A stretch of DNA of 64,000 nucleotides. It comes from Plantimonas leprariae. Its GTDB lineage: Bacteria > Pseudomonadota > Alphaproteobacteria > Rhizobiales > Rhizobiaceae. Shown here piece after piece: positions 36,518 to 45,546 of this stretch (its first letter is position 1; every line of letters starts with the position of its first letter). The translations under genes and the position numbers were made by a program. Below the pieces are notes generated by a model that was given only the letters and a program-made list of their open reading frames with translations, was not told where the DNA came from and did not search any database. The DNA lies in assembly GCF_008802405.1 (NCBI RefSeq), contig NZ_VZDO01000009.1, forward strand, positions 149,102 through 213,101, read 5' to 3'.

Positions 36518-36871
36518 ATGAACGACGACTCAGCCGTTGCTGCCCTGTCCGCCCTCGCTCACACCGACCGCCTCTCGGCCTTCCGGATGCTGGTCCGCGC
36601 CGGCCCGAACGGCATGCCGTCCGGGGAGATCGCCGAGGCCCTGTCCATCCCGCCGACGCGGATGAGCTTCCACCTCGCGACGCTTGAGCGCGCCAAGCTC
36701 CTGCGCTCGTGGCGCGAAGGGCGCCGCGTCCTGTACGCCGCGAGCTACGACGACATGCGCCAGCTCCTCGCCTTCCTGACGGAGGACTGCTGTTCGGGGA
36801 ACCCGGAGATCTGCGGGAACCTCGGCGCCGACCTCCTTGCCCCGTCATGCTCGCCGGAGACCTGCTCGTGA
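36518..36871 (+). CDS. arsR: ArsR-family arsenic-responsive repressor
   Basis: A 117-residue winged-helix repressor of the ArsR/SmtB family. The recognition region is [20 protein letters not shown]. The probable As(III) site is C91, C92 and C99 in [12 protein letters not shown] near the C-terminus, the arrangement known from Acidithiobacillus ferrooxidans ArsR, with C111 and C116 as extra thiols. It heads the operon arsR-arsC-arsH-arsB-MFS and probably binds the AT-rich region just upstream. Its stop overlaps the arsC GTG start (GTGA). Confidence 0.92.
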   Translation: MNDDSAVAALSALAHTDRLSAFRMLVRAGPNGMPSGEIAEALSIPPTRMSFHLATLERAKLLRSWREGRRVLYAASYDDMRQLLAFLTEDCCSGNPEICGNLGADLLAPSCSPETCS

Positions 36872-37281
36872 CCGTCACGATCTACCACAACCCCGCTTGC
36901 GGCACGTCGCGCAACACGCTGGAGATGATCCGCCAGTCCGGCGAGGAGCCGCAGGTGATCGAGTACCTGAAGGAGCCGCCGAGCCGCGAGCGGCTGATCG
37001 AACTGATCGATGCCATGGGCATCCGACCGCGCGACCTCCTGCGCGAGAAGGGCACGCCCTACGACGAACTCGGGCTCGGGGACGTATCTCTGTCCGACGA
37101 TGCCCTCCTCGATGCCATGATGGCGCACCCGATCCTGATCAACCGCCCGATCGTCGTGACGGACAGGGGCGCTGCGCTCTGCCGCCCGTCGGAGAAGGTG
37201 CTGCCGCTCCTCACCAACCCCGCCGCGACGTTCACGAAGGAAGACGGGGAAACCGTCGCCGCCTCGGGGCCGGCGGCGTGA
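36868..37281 (+). CDS. arsC: Glutaredoxin-coupled arsenate reductase ArsC
   Basis: A 137-residue ArsC of the E. coli R773 type. The catalytic C11 is in [16 protein letters not shown], with [13 protein letters not shown] and [20 protein letters not shown] downstream; the latter carries arginines that bind arsenate. It reduces arsenate to arsenite with glutathione and glutaredoxin. The start is a GTG at 36868 overlapping the arsR stop; its stop in turn overlaps the arsH GTG start. It feeds arsenite to the efflux pumps encoded downstream. Confidence 0.94.
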   Translation: MTVTIYHNPACGTSRNTLEMIRQSGEEPQVIEYLKEPPSRERLIELIDAMGIRPRDLLREKGTPYDELGLGDVSLSDDALLDAMMAHPILINRPIVVTDRGAALCRPSEKVLPLLTNPAATFTKEDGETVAASGPAA

Positions 37282-38003
37282 CGGACCCCGCCGCTCTCGA
37301 CCTGCCCTCCGTCGACCTCGACCAGCTTCGACCGATCGACGGGAACGCGCTCGCCAGCCCCGGCGCCCCGACGCACCCGCCGCGCATCCTCGTCCTCCAC
37401 GGCTCGATCCGTGAGCGATCTTACTCCCGCCTCCTGTCCGAGGAGGCCGGTCGCCTGCTTCGCTGGTTCGGCTGCGAGGTGCGCACGTTCGATCCCCGCG
37501 GCCTTCCGCTCCCCGACGGGGCGGAGCCCGACCACCCGAAGGTCAAGGAGCTGCGCGACCTCGCCGACTGGTCCGAGGGCATGGTCTGGGTCAGCCCGGA
37601 ACGCCACGGCGCGATGACCGGGATCATGAAGGCGCAGATCGACTGGATCCCGCTGGCGCTCGGCGCCAAGCGCCCGACGCAGGGCAAGACGCTGGCCGTC
37701 ATGGAGGTGTCGGGCGGCTCGCAGTCCTTCAACGCCGTGAACCAGATGCGCATCCTCGGCCGCTGGATGCGCATGGTCACGATCCCGAACCAGTCGTCGG
37801 TGCCGAAGGCCTTCCTCGAGTTCGACGAGGCGGGGCGCATGAAGCCGTCGGCCCTCTACAGCCGCGTCGTCGACGTCTGCGAGGAACTGGTGAAGTTCAC
37901 CCACCTCGTGCGCGGTCGCTCGGACTACCTGACGGATCGCTACTCCGAGCGGGTCGAGAGCGCCGAGCAACTCTCGACGCGCGTGAACCAGCGCACCATC
38001 TGA
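37278..38003 (+). CDS. arsH: Organoarsenical NADPH-dependent oxidase ArsH
   Basis: A 241-residue flavodoxin-fold NADPH:FMN oxidoreductase. Family segments are [18 protein letters not shown] (FMN phosphate loop), [43 protein letters not shown] and [17 protein letters not shown], each visible in order. ArsH oxidises trivalent methyl- and aromatic arsenicals to less toxic pentavalent forms. The GTG start at 37278 overlaps the arsC stop (GTGA). It is followed 22 bases later by arsB. Confidence 0.94.
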   Translation: MTDPAALDLPSVDLDQLRPIDGNALASPGAPTHPPRILVLHGSIRERSYSRLLSEEAGRLLRWFGCEVRTFDPRGLPLPDGAEPDHPKVKELRDLADWSEGMVWVSPERHGAMTGIMKAQIDWIPLALGAKRPTQGKTLAVMEVSGGSQSFNAVNQMRILGRWMRMVTIPNQSSVPKAFLEFDEAGRMKPSALYSRVVDVCEELVKFTHLVRGRSDYLTDRYSERVESAEQLSTRVNQRTI

Positions 38004-38025
38004 TCCTCTTGTCCCCGGACCGTCC

Positions 38026-39336
38026 ATGCTCGCCCTCGCGATCTTCGTCGCCACGCTCGTCCTCGTCATATGGCAGCCCCGGGGCCTTGGCATCGGATGG
38101 TCGGCGCTCGCCGGCGCCGCGGTCGCGTTGGCGACCGGCGTCGTGGGCTGGGGCGACGTCGGGACGGTCTGGGAGATCGTCTGGGACGCGACCTTCACCT
38201 TCGTCGCGCTGATCATCATCTCGCTCGTCCTCGACGAGGCCGGGTTCTTCGCTTGGGCGGCTCTCCACGTCGCCCGCTGGGGCGGAGGCAACGGGCGGCG
38301 GCTGTTCCCGCTCGTCGTTCTGCTGGGTGCGGCGATCGCCGCCGTTTTCGCCAACGACGGGGCCGCGCTGCTTCTCACCCCGATCGTGCTCGCCATCCTC
38401 CTGCGCCTCGACTTCCCGCCGGCCGGGGCGCTCGCCTTCGTCGTCGCCTGCGGGTTCGTCGCCGACACGACCAGCCTGCCGCTCGTCGTGTCGAACCTCG
38501 TGAACATCGTCACCGCGAACTTCTTCGACGTGTCCTTCGGCCGCTACGCCGCGGTCATGGTTCCGGTGAACCTCGTCTCGCTGCTAGCGACGCTCCTTGT
38601 CCTATGGGCCTACTTCCGGAAGGATGTTCCGGCGACCTACGATGTGCGCCAGCTTGAGGCCCCCGGCAGCGCGATCCGCGACCGGGCCGTGTTCCGGACC
38701 GCGTTCCCGCTCCTCGGGCTCCTGCTCGTCGCCTACTTCGTGACCGGGCCGCTCGGCATGCCGATCGCGTTCGTGACGGGCGCCGCCGCCCTCGTCCTCC
38801 TGGCGGTCGCGGGACGGTGGTTCTCCGGCGGACGCGGTGCGGTGGTCGACCTGCCGAAGGTCCTGCGCGGGGCGCCGTGGCAGATCGTCCTGTTCTCGAT
38901 CGGCATGTACCTCGTCGTCTACGGCCTCGGGAACGCCGGGCTGACCGACATCGCGGCGGGCATCCTGCGGTGGCTCGCCGACCGGGGCACGCTCATTGCC
39001 ACCGTCGGCACTGGCTTCGTGGTGGCGGCGCTCGCCTCCGTCATGAACAACATGCCCGCCACGCTCGTCGGGGCGCTCGCGATCGACCGGGCCGACGTGG
39101 CGCCCCTGACCCGCGAACTCATGGTCTATGCCAACGTCGTCGGGAACGACCTCGGCCCGAAGCTCACGCCGATCGGCTCGCTCGCGACCCTCCTGTGGCT
39201 CCACGTCCTCGCAGGCAAGGGGCAGCGGATCACCTGGGGCCAGTACATGCGGGTCGGCCTCGTCCTGACCCCGCCCGTGCTCCTGTCGACCCTCGTCGCC
39301 CTCTGGATATGGCTCCCGCTCGTGCCGTCCCCGTGA
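38026..39336 (+). CDS. arsB: Arsenite efflux permease ArsB
   Basis: A 436-residue permease with about twelve hydrophobic segments, the length of E. coli ArsB (429). Conserved parts are [53 protein letters not shown] and [24 protein letters not shown]. It exports arsenite and antimonite, driven by the membrane potential. No arsA ATPase gene is present. The last codons overlap the next gene as GTGA. Confidence 0.93.
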   Translation: MLALAIFVATLVLVIWQPRGLGIGWSALAGAAVALATGVVGWGDVGTVWEIVWDATFTFVALIIISLVLDEAGFFAWAALHVARWGGGNGRRLFPLVVLLGAAIAAVFANDGAALLLTPIVLAILLRLDFPPAGALAFVVACGFVADTTSLPLVVSNLVNIVTANFFDVSFGRYAAVMVPVNLVSLLATLLVLWAYFRKDVPATYDVRQLEAPGSAIRDRAVFRTAFPLLGLLLVAYFVTGPLGMPIAFVTGAAALVLLAVAGRWFSGGRGAVVDLPKVLRGAPWQIVLFSIGMYLVVYGLGNAGLTDIAAGILRWLADRGTLIATVGTGFVVAALASVMNNMPATLVGALAIDRADVAPLTRELMVYANVVGNDLGPKLTPIGSLATLLWLHVLAGKGQRITWGQYMRVGLVLTPPVLLSTLVALWIWLPLVPSP

Positions 39337-40613
39337 GGGACGCACGCGGCGCCCGGGCGGACATCGCCGCCCTCGGGGTCAGCCAGATCGTCGGCTACGG
39401 GACCCTCTACTACAGCTTCGGCATTCTCGCCCCCGCGATGGCGCGCGACATCGGATGGCCGACCGAGTGGGTGTTCGGCGCCCTGTCGGCCGCGCTGCTC
39501 GCGGGCGGGATGGTCGCCCCTTGGACGGGGCGCTGGCTCGACCGCTTCGGCGCCGGTCGCGTCATGGCCGCGGGGTCCGTCGCGGCCGCCGTTGCGCTGG
39601 TCGCCGCCGCCCTTGCTCCTGCGGCACCCGCCTTCGTCCTCGCGCTCGTCGCGATCGAGGTCGCGTCCACCTTCGTCCAGTACGGGGCCGCCTTCCCCCT
39701 GCTGGTCCAGCGTCACCCGGGCACGGCGCAGCGGAGCATCCTGTACCTCACCTTGATCGCCGGGTTCGCCTCGACCCTGTTCTGGCCCCTGACGACGTGG
39801 CTTCACGGGACGATGTCGTGGCGCGAGGTCTACCTTGTCTTCGGGGCCATGAACCTCGCGGTCTGCCTGCCCATCCACCTGTGGCTGGCCCGCCGGCCGA
39901 ATGCCTCGGCGCTCCCGGCGGCCGAGGCTGAACCCGTTGGCACTGTCGCCCCGGCGAGGGGCCTTGTGCCGCCGTCCCTTCGGTCCCGGGCCTTCCTCCT
40001 GATGGGCACCGCCTTCGCCTTCCAGAGCCTCGTGGTCTCGTCCGTGCTCGTCCACATGCTGCCGATCCTCTCGGCGCTCGGGCTGGGGCTTGCGGGCGTG
40101 ATGGTCAGCGCCGTGTTCGGGCCGGCGCAGGTCGCTGGCCGCTTCACCCTCATGGTGTTCGGGCGGGACCTGTCCCCGCTGGCGCTCGCGGTGATCTCCG
40201 CCGCCCTTCTGCCTGCCTCCCTGGTCATCCTCGCGGCCACCGCGCCCTCGCCCGTCGGGGCTGCCGTCTTCGCGGCCCTGTTCGGCCTCGGGAACGGCCT
40301 CTACAGCATCGTCGGGGGCACCCTGCCGCTCGCGCTCTTCGGCCCAAAGGGGTACGGCGCGTTGCAGGGGCGGGTCACGTCCATTCGGCTGATCGTCGGC
40401 TCGGCGGCCCCGTTCGCCTTCGCCCTCGCGACGGACTGGATGGGGGTCGGCGGCGGCCTGTTGGTCACGGCGTTCCTCGGCTGCGGGGCGGTCGTCGCCT
40501 TCGCCGCCGTCAGGTTCCTCGTTTCGACGACGGAGCGGCGCCCCGGACCTGTCCAGGCAGACGGAACGCCCGAGCGGGCCGACGGGAGCGTCCCGCCGCC
40601 GATCGAGCCGTAA
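39333..40613 (+). CDS. arsK: MFS transporter in the ars operon (ArsK-like)
   Basis: A 426-residue major facilitator with twelve hydrophobic segments, starting [20 protein letters not shown] and with the [17 protein letters not shown] loop between helices 2 and 3. MFS proteins of this kind next to arsR/arsC are called ArsK and export trivalent arsenic and antimony. I infer that name from context and general resemblance. The start is taken as the GTG at 39333, overlapping the arsB stop as GTGA like two other junctions in this operon; an ATG at 39309 is the alternative. The last 25 residues are a polar tail. Confidence 0.72.
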   Translation: MRDARGARADIAALGVSQIVGYGTLYYSFGILAPAMARDIGWPTEWVFGALSAALLAGGMVAPWTGRWLDRFGAGRVMAAGSVAAAVALVAAALAPAAPAFVLALVAIEVASTFVQYGAAFPLLVQRHPGTAQRSILYLTLIAGFASTLFWPLTTWLHGTMSWREVYLVFGAMNLAVCLPIHLWLARRPNASALPAAEAEPVGTVAPARGLVPPSLRSRAFLLMGTAFAFQSLVVSSVLVHMLPILSALGLGLAGVMVSAVFGPAQVAGRFTLMVFGRDLSPLALAVISAALLPASLVILAATAPSPVGAAVFAALFGLGNGLYSIVGGTLPLALFGPKGYGALQGRVTSIRLIVGSAAPFAFALATDWMGVGGGLLVTAFLGCGAVVAFAAVRFLVSTTERRPGPVQADGTPERADGSVPPPIEP

Positions 40614-40648
40614 CGACGACGTTCGTTACGGCTGCCGTCGGCATTGCC

Positions 40649-41086
40649 CTATTCCGCCATGAACTCCGCCGCGGCCGAGGCCAGCGTCGACTCCAGCGCC
40701 CTGTCGAACGTCGCCTTCTCCTTCGCCGACAGGCCGACCGTCTTGATCCCGGCGAGGATGCGTCCCTCTGGTCCCGTCCCCGAGAAGAACGCGTAGGGCG
40801 GCACCCCGAGGCTGTGGACGGCCTGCTGGTCCACGCTCGCCGACACGATGTCGAGGGCAGCGCACTCGGCGAGCTTCCCCGCCGCCGATCGCTTGAGGGA
40901 CTTGTAGCAGGCCCGGACGGCATCGGATGCCGCGGCGATCCCGCCTTCCCTGTAGATCCCGTCGAACCGCTCCGCGCCGCGCTGCACCCCGGCCGAGACC
41001 TGCCGGGACATGTCGGGGCCGGCGACGGCGACGGTGGACGACAGTGCTAGAAGGGCGGCGAGGGATACGCGGGCGGCGTGGCGCAT
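40649..41086 (-). CDS. Unknown secreted protein
   Basis: A 145-residue protein with a clear Sec signal peptide (MRHAARVSLAALLALSSTVAVAG) and no recognised family. The mature part has two cysteines (RACYKSLK and LAECAAL), a central proline/aromatic VPPYAFFSG stretch and a C-terminal helix rich in Ala and Glu. It is read towards the ars operon and is divergent from the replication gene, so it may be part of the mobilisation or replication module. The ATG at 41086 follows AAGGAG. Confidence 0.72.
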   Translation of the reverse strand: MRHAARVSLAALLALSSTVAVAGPDMSRQVSAGVQRGAERFDGIYREGGIAAASDAVRACYKSLKRSAAGKLAECAALDIVSASVDQQAVHSLGVPPYAFFSGTGPEGRILAGIKTVGLSAKEKATFDRALESTLASAAAEFMAE

Positions 41087-41354
41087 GGAGACTCCTTCAA
41101 GGTAGAGCCACCACCTTGGCACGACGCCCCCTACCGCGAGTTGCCCGGATCGTTCGCATTGTCGCGACCCCGGCGCGGACGGGATCGACGTGACGAGCGC
41201 CACCACATCCGCGCTTGACGCCCGCGAGCACCGGCGACAGCCTGAAATGGATACCCCCGCGTCATCGCGCTGCCAGGCGCTCGGCGGGGGTCCATAGAGG
41301 CGAGAGAATCATGGCGTCCATGCTGGATGCCGTCAATCCGTTGGCGGCACACGT
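41087..41354. other. 268-base divergent intergenic region with a hairpin
   Basis: No gene is seen between the secreted-protein gene and the replication gene. An imperfect inverted repeat pairs CCCCCGC (41254-41260) with GCGGGGG (41284-41290), extended by TGGA/TCCA around a two-base bulge, with a 23-base loop. It could be a replication structure (single-strand initiation) or simply part of a promoter region. Confidence 0.4.
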
Positions 41355-42791
41355 TTGACCTGCGGGCTGGGATATCCCCCAGCCTCCCCGACGCCCCACT
41401 CTGTCCAAATCGCGTGTCAACAATTTGGGTCCGCCCCACTTCCAACCTCCGTCCGCGAGTTCGAGACGCGCTGGGATGAGGAAGCCTGGGTCCGCGAGAT
41501 CAGGAACGACTGGAGGCAGCCGTCGCGCGGCCCCCTCAGGCCGGGAGCGGAAATCTTCGTGGCGTCGGCCCGGTCACGGCGCGACCTGATCCACCGCCGC
41601 CTGTCTCATGGCTTCGAGCATTTCGGCGGCACCGTCGCCGGTCGGCACCGCGAGCCGTTCCTAGAGCGGGGCCTACGCTCGGAGGCGAGTCACGTCCTCC
41701 GGCGGATCGTGCACGCGACGCCGCGGACGAGTCGGATGCGCGTCGGCCGTGACAAGGGCGTGGTCTGGACAACGGACTCCAAGCTTCTCGGACTGGACGA
41801 GCCGTACCTGCACCTCAACAGCGAGGTGCGCTCCGTCTTCCGGATCGACCTCGACCACGTGTTCCCCTCGTGGGCCGCGCTCCGTCAGGAGGTCGCGGAC
41901 CTCTCGCTGCCGTGCCTGCCGTCCGTCGCGGTGGGGTTTGAGGACGAGGCGGGGCGGATCGAGCGCCCGCACCTCCTGTGGCTCCTGCCGTACAACGAGG
42001 GCGTCTGGTTCTCCGACGATCGCCGCTGCCGCCGGGACGTCATGTCCCTGTGGCGCGGCGTGCATGCCGGGATCACCAAGACGCTGATGCCGCTCGGGGC
42101 GGACCCCGGCGCCCTCTCGAACCCCGACAAGGTTAAGTGTCCGCTGAGCCCGTTCTGGTCGGTCCAAGTCTGGAACGAGGTCACGTTCCCGAGCTTGTCG
42201 GAGTGGGCGGGGTGGGTCGACACGTCCACTTCGCGGGACCGGATGATTCGGGACTCGGCGGCAGCCTTGTCCGGCCTGGAGCGGACGGCCTCGAACGCCC
42301 TCTTCGCCGCCGCGCAGACGCTTGCGTTCGGGACGTTGCGCGAGTGGCACCACGCCGCCGATGCCGACTACGCGGGCGCGATCCTGCGCCGCGATCGGGA
42401 CGCGCTGGCCGAGCGCATGTTCCGGGCACTGGTCGGGCGCGTCAGCGCCGCCGCGAGCAACCCGAAGCAGGGGCAGGCGATCCTCTACCGTGTCGCCACC
42501 TACGCCGCCGACCACTGGGACCCGTCGCGGGCCGGACGGGACGGGTCGCGCGACCGCGGCGCCTGTGCGGATGCCGTCGAGGACGTGCAGGGCGTCGCCG
42601 CCCGTCAGGCGGTCGGCGCACGCTACGCCGCCGGCCTTCGCCGTTCCCGGTCGGCCGACGCGATCCGCGAGGCGATCGAGGCCGCGCGTGCGGCTGGGGA
42701 GGCGGTCACCGTCTCGGGCATCGCGCGCCGGTCCGGCATGGACCGCAAAACCGTCCGCGCGAACTGGCCGGACGAGGAGTCCGCGGCGTGA
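41355..42791 (+). CDS. Putative replication initiation protein (replicase family)
   Basis: A protein of up to 478 residues with features of the plasmid replicase family (ColE2 Rep-like). Features are a conserved LNSEVRSVFRIDLDHVF segment with paired acidic residues, a RPHLLWLLP strand, and LGADPGALSNPDKVKCPLSPFW. The C-terminal GIARRSGMDRKTVRANW is a helix-turn-helix. Iteron-like repeats follow directly downstream, which supports a replication role. The start is unsettled: TTG at 41355 gives the longest frame, while GTG at 41559 has a purine-rich GGGAGCGGA upstream. The assignment rests on pattern and context and is moderate. Confidence 0.68.
   Translation: MTCGLGYPPASPTPHSVQIACQQFGSAPLPTSVREFETRWDEEAWVREIRNDWRQPSRGPLRPGAEIFVASARSRRDLIHRRLSHGFEHFGGTVAGRHREPFLERGLRSEASHVLRRIVHATPRTSRMRVGRDKGVVWTTDSKLLGLDEPYLHLNSEVRSVFRIDLDHVFPSWAALRQEVADLSLPCLPSVAVGFEDEAGRIERPHLLWLLPYNEGVWFSDDRRCRRDVMSLWRGVHAGITKTLMPLGADPGALSNPDKVKCPLSPFWSVQVWNEVTFPSLSEWAGWVDTSTSRDRMIRDSAAALSGLERTASNALFAAAQTLAFGTLREWHHAADADYAGAILRRDRDALAERMFRALVGRVSAAASNPKQGQAILYRVATYAADHWDPSRAGRDGSRDRGACADAVEDVQGVAARQAVGARYAAGLRRSRSADAIREAIEAARAAGEAVTVSGIARRSGMDRKTVRANWPDEESAA
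41415..41427 (+). repeat. TGTCAACAATTTG motif, copy 1
   Basis: The 11-base core TGTCAACAATT occurs here, again at 43128-43138 and, inverted, near 52414-52424. In DNA of this GC content, chance repeats of this word are unlikely. If the replication gene starts at 41559, this copy is upstream of it and may be an operator; otherwise it is inside the coding region. Confidence 0.5.
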
Positions 42792-42936
42792 GGGGGTGGG
42801 GAATTCGGTGTATAGTAAAAAAGCAGGGATGGTCCACGGCCCGGTCCTCTCACCTGCTCAGCCCCGGACGTGTCCTCCTCACCCTCCACGCCGCGCGCGA
42901 CGGACGCTCACATCCGTCTCCCGTCCTCTGGGCGGC

Positions 42937-43240
42937 GAATCCTTCCGACCCGTCGTCTTCGCCCTCGAATCCTTGCGAGTCCTTAGTCGGACACGGTGCG
43001 TCGGCCTGCGCGCCCTACCCAAATCCTTGTTGATCCATAGTACTGCCTGCCGACACTCCGCCGAATCCTTGCGTAAATCGCGAGTCCTTGAAGCATTCAT
43101 GCGCGGACATCGATCAACACCCACTGTTGTCAACAATTCTTATAGACCGTATTGGGGGCGATTATCGGACGATATACATTCCTATGTCGTTTACCATTCG
43201 CATTCGACCTTCGTTTTCCGCTTGACGAACTGCGATAATC
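42937..43240. other. Candidate replication origin: iteron-like repeats plus AT-rich region
   Basis: Six copies of the word (G)A(A/G)TCCTT(G) lie in one direction at 42937, 42967, 42977, 43021, 43063 and 43082. Two of them read GAATCCTTGCG and two read GAGTCCTT. To their right is the most AT-rich stretch of the element (43120-43240), which holds TTGTCAACAATTC and an inverted pair CGATTATCG (43160-43168) / CGATAATCG (43233-43241). This layout next to a rep gene resembles an iteron origin. The whole gap 42792-43266 contains no credible gene. Confidence 0.6.
43127..43139 (+). repeat. TTGTCAACAATTC motif, copy 2
   Basis: Second copy of the TGTCAACAATT word, at the start of the AT-rich part of the presumed origin and 128 bases before the small basic protein gene at 43267. 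TTGT-CA-ACAA is a short dyad, as expected for a dimeric DNA-binding protein. Confidence 0.5.
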
Positions 43241-43266
43241 GGCATCACGATGGCGGACAACATCAC

Positions 43267-43530
43267 GTGACGGAGACGGATACAGTGACGCAGGAGACGA
43301 CCGACACACCGACGAGGCGGGGCGCGAGGCCGCTGGGCGATCGCCCGATGACCGACGCCGAGCGGAGCCGCCGCTACCGCCGCAGGCACTCGACCACCCG
43401 CCTCCTGCGGCTCCCCGCGCACCCGGCCGACCGCCTCACTGCGGAGGCCGACCGCCTCGGCGTCGATCCCGGCGCGGTGCTGGCCGAGGCGCTGGCGGCG
43501 CTGGAGACAACGGGACGGGGCGGAGTCTGA
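43267..43530 (+). CDS. Small basic protein, possible DNA-binding copy-control protein
   Basis: An 87-residue protein, Arg-rich in the middle (MTDAERSRRYRRRHSTTRLLRLP), with a C-terminal helix pair (HPADRLTAEADRLGVDPGAVLAEALAAL) that could be a ribbon-helix-helix-like DNA-binding unit. It follows the presumed origin. The GTG at 43267 is used as the start because it is the first in-frame start codon after the AT-rich region. I do not recognise a family. Confidence 0.6.
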   Translation: MTETDTVTQETTDTPTRRGARPLGDRPMTDAERSRRYRRRHSTTRLLRLPAHPADRLTAEADRLGVDPGAVLAEALAALETTGRGGV

Positions 43531-43617
43531 CCCCCGCCTCCCATCCGACCGCTCCCGAACGCGGAGCGGCCCGGTGAGGGACGGCCAGAACCCTCGAACC
43601 AGCCACAAGGAGGCAGC

Positions 43618-43860
43618 ATGGACGAGCAGCAGACCACCATCACCGATCAGGCCAATCCCGGTGCCGCCGCATGGAGCCGCTGGCAGGCCCAGAGCAAAGC
43701 CGCAGGACTGACGTTGGCCGAACTCTTCGCCGCCGCCCGGCACATCGAGGGCACCGCTGACGAGACGACGACAGAGGGAGCAGCCCTGAAGGTCGCGGTG
43801 TTCGATGCGATGATCGCCTGCGGCGCGATGCACGTGAGCCCGCCCGTGCGTATCGCCTGA
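43618..43860 (+). CDS. Small unknown protein
   Basis: An 80-residue soluble protein, acidic overall, with an aromatic AAAWSRWQAQSKAAGLTLAELFAAARHIEG helix region spread over about residues 21-45. It has a strong ribosome site (AAGGAGG, 43606-43612). No family is recognised. It is followed at once by a hairpin terminator, so it is probably a separate transcript end. It is the first of a run of very small genes on this strand. Confidence 0.6.
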   Translation: MDEQQTTITDQANPGAAAWSRWQAQSKAAGLTLAELFAAARHIEGTADETTTEGAALKVAVFDAMIACGAMHVSPPVRIA

Positions 43861-43866
43861 CAGTCA

Positions 43867-43884
43867 GGCGGGCTTCGGCCCGCC
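43867..43884 (+). terminator. Hairpin after the 43618 gene
   Basis: A perfect stem GGCGGGC-TTCG-GCCCGCC with a stable UUCG-type tetraloop begins six bases after the stop codon. A short CTTCTC follows in place of a true T-run, so termination may be partial. Confidence 0.65.
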
Positions 43885-43952
43885 CTTCTCCCGGTCGCCG
43901 CGCATCGCGACGGCTTGGAGAAGGGCGGCTCCCTTCATAACAGGAGACACGG

Positions 43953-44504
43953 ATGACCTTGCACAACGCGGGCGGCACCCAGCCGCCCCGAACGGACAAA
44001 CTCGACCTGACGCAACCGCTCTCTGCTTGGATGCCGACGCTCTGGTATCCCGGCTACATGGACGGGATGCCTGACCTCCTCATAGGGCGGCTTCCCGCCT
44101 CGTTCGAGCAACCGTTCAAGCTGTTTTACGTGGAGACGCCGGGCGAGCGCGCCGCTTTGCTCGCGGCCCTGGAGAAGCCCATCCGGATGACGGACGGTGT
44201 CATCAACTTCCGCGATGGACCCGACCGCACCTGCTCCCGGCGCAGCCGCCTGCGGGTATCGGATTTGACGGTTTACCTCTACCCGCCGTCCGAGCCGGGC
44301 TGGCCGTTCTTCCTCGTCACGGCGTACCCGGACACGGTCGTGCGGGAGGTCGGGCCGCAGGAGTTCGGCCGCGAGCGCTACACCATCGAGCACTTCTCGA
44401 CCGAGGAGGAGGCAACGGCCTTCATGGTGCAGATGGGCGTCATGGCCGGGCTCCGCGGCTCCGAGATCGGCTTCGTCGATCCGACCCAGCGAAGGGTGAA
44501 CTGA
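43953..44504 (+). CDS. Unknown protein
   Basis: A 183-residue soluble protein of no family I know. It is rich in aromatic and proline residues (SAWMPTLWYPGYMDGMPDLL, VYLYPPSEPGWPFFLV) with a C-terminal EEEATAFMVQMGVMAGLRG helix. No signal peptide or membrane segment is seen. The ATG at 43953 follows ACAGGAGAC. It lies in the small-gene run between the presumed origin and the TraY-like gene. Confidence 0.65.
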   Translation: MTLHNAGGTQPPRTDKLDLTQPLSAWMPTLWYPGYMDGMPDLLIGRLPASFEQPFKLFYVETPGERAALLAALEKPIRMTDGVINFRDGPDRTCSRRSRLRVSDLTVYLYPPSEPGWPFFLVTAYPDTVVREVGPQEFGRERYTIEHFSTEEEATAFMVQMGVMAGLRGSEIGFVDPTQRRVN

Positions 44505-44511
44505 TGCACCC

Positions 44512-44572
44512 GGCGGGCCACGGCCCGCCGCCCTCCACCACGTCGCCGGAAGGATGGCCGGCGACGTGGTGG
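44512..44572 (+). terminator. Two tandem perfect hairpins between small genes
   Basis: The first is GGCGGGCC-AC-GGCCCGCC (44512-44529). The second is a 15-bp perfect stem, CCACCACGTCGCCGG (44535-44549) with CCGGCGACGTGGTGG (44558-44572), closed by the eight-base loop AAGGATGG. No T-run follows, so they may be terminators, RNA-stabilising structures or protein sites. Confidence 0.6.
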
Positions 44573-44596
44573 GGAGCGGTTCCCCCGGAGACATCC

Positions 44597-44878
44597 ATGG
44601 ACATCAAGAACAGCGCAACGCACCCGCGTGACCCCGCGGCCGCAGAGGTCGAGAAGGCTCTCGGTGACCTCAATGATGTGACGACGGCCATCTCGGACAA
44701 GATGAAGGCCATGGCCGGAGACCTCGACGCCGAGACGATGGGCGTCGTGTGGGACGCAGTCGACGCCCTGCGCATCAAGAATGGCCTGCCGCCGAGCAGC
44801 CGATCGATCGACGTCGAACTGGCGGAGTACGCGCAGGCCGGGACACTCGGCGGCGGCAGGGTGGTGGTGGATGACTGA
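44597..44878 (+). CDS. Small unknown helical protein
   Basis: A 93-residue acidic protein, mostly helix-forming (AAAEVEKALGDLNDVTTAIS, DKMKAMAGDLDAETMGVVWD). No family is recognised. The ATG at 44597 has GGAG eleven bases upstream. Its last eight bases overlap the following gene (ATGACTGA), so the pair is coupled. Confidence 0.6.
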   Translation: MDIKNSATHPRDPAAAEVEKALGDLNDVTTAISDKMKAMAGDLDAETMGVVWDAVDALRIKNGLPPSSRSIDVELAEYAQAGTLGGGRVVVDD

Positions 44879-45308
44879 CGACCAACTCGACGCCGTCATC
44901 CGCCAGGCGCTGGCCATCCGCTACGGCCACGCGCCCGTCCATGCCGCGGCAGCCGCCGTCGCCCTCGGCGTCGCGGTGCGCACCGACCTCCGTCTCACGC
45001 ACTGGACGCACGAGACCGGCGGCGAGTGGAGCGCCGCGATGGTCGGTGCCGCCGACCCGCGCGAGGCCGACGCGGACGACGACGGCTCCGGCCGCGAGCG
45101 GCCGAGGCTGCTCCTCACCGTTGCACCAACGACGAGCGGCTGGCGGGCGACGGTGGAGAAGGGTCTGGCCGTCGTTCCGGGCGGCGACATGCCGCCTCTG
45201 GCCGACGCGATCGAGGACACGATCAGCGCCGCGATGGCGCGGGCCGCGCGCGATGCCTGGATGCTCGTCCATCGCGATCCGGCGCTCGCCGCAGGAGGAT
45301 GCTCATGA
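44871..45308 (+). CDS. Unknown protein coupled to its neighbours
   Basis: A 145-residue soluble protein with an Ala-rich N-terminal helix, a VAVRTDLRLTHWTHETGGEW segment and a PRLLLTVAPTTSGWRATVEKG strand-like middle. No family is recognised. It overlaps the 93-residue gene upstream by eight bases and the next gene by four (ATGA), forming a three-gene coupled unit. Confidence 0.6.
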   Translation: MTDDQLDAVIRQALAIRYGHAPVHAAAAAVALGVAVRTDLRLTHWTHETGGEWSAAMVGAADPREADADDDGSGRERPRLLLTVAPTTSGWRATVEKGLAVVPGGDMPPLADAIEDTISAAMARAARDAWMLVHRDPALAAGGCS

Positions 45309-45487
45309 CCACGTACTCCGATCTGCGGAAATCGCTCTGGCAGGCGATGCGCGAAGCCGAGGACGCGTATCTCAAGCTGCGCGACGAGGCCGGAGCCTCG
45401 GACGACGACCTCGCGCTCGGGCGGCGTTGCGACGAGGCCATCACCGTCGCATGGAGACTGGCGGGAATCCTCGCCGACGAAGTCTGA
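45305..45487 (+). CDS. Tiny unknown helical protein
   Basis: A 60-residue protein that is nearly all helix (LRKSLWQAMREAEDAYLKL, DEAITVAWRLAGILADEV). The ATG at 45305 lies seven bases after AGGAGG (45292-45297) and overlaps the previous stop. Function unknown; its size would suit a small regulator or recombination directionality factor, but there is no direct evidence for that. Confidence 0.55.
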   Translation: MTTYSDLRKSLWQAMREAEDAYLKLRDEAGASDDDLALGRRCDEAITVAWRLAGILADEV

Positions 45488-45546
45488 CCTGGACGCCCGA
45501 ACGGCCGCGCCGCACGCTGGTCTCTCGACCACCAAGGAGGCCCCCC

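Noticed and set aside
29743..40613. A complete Tn3-family transposon carrying the metal genes
   Set aside because: Only a resolvase is present; no transposase gene and no obvious terminal inverted repeats were found by eye.
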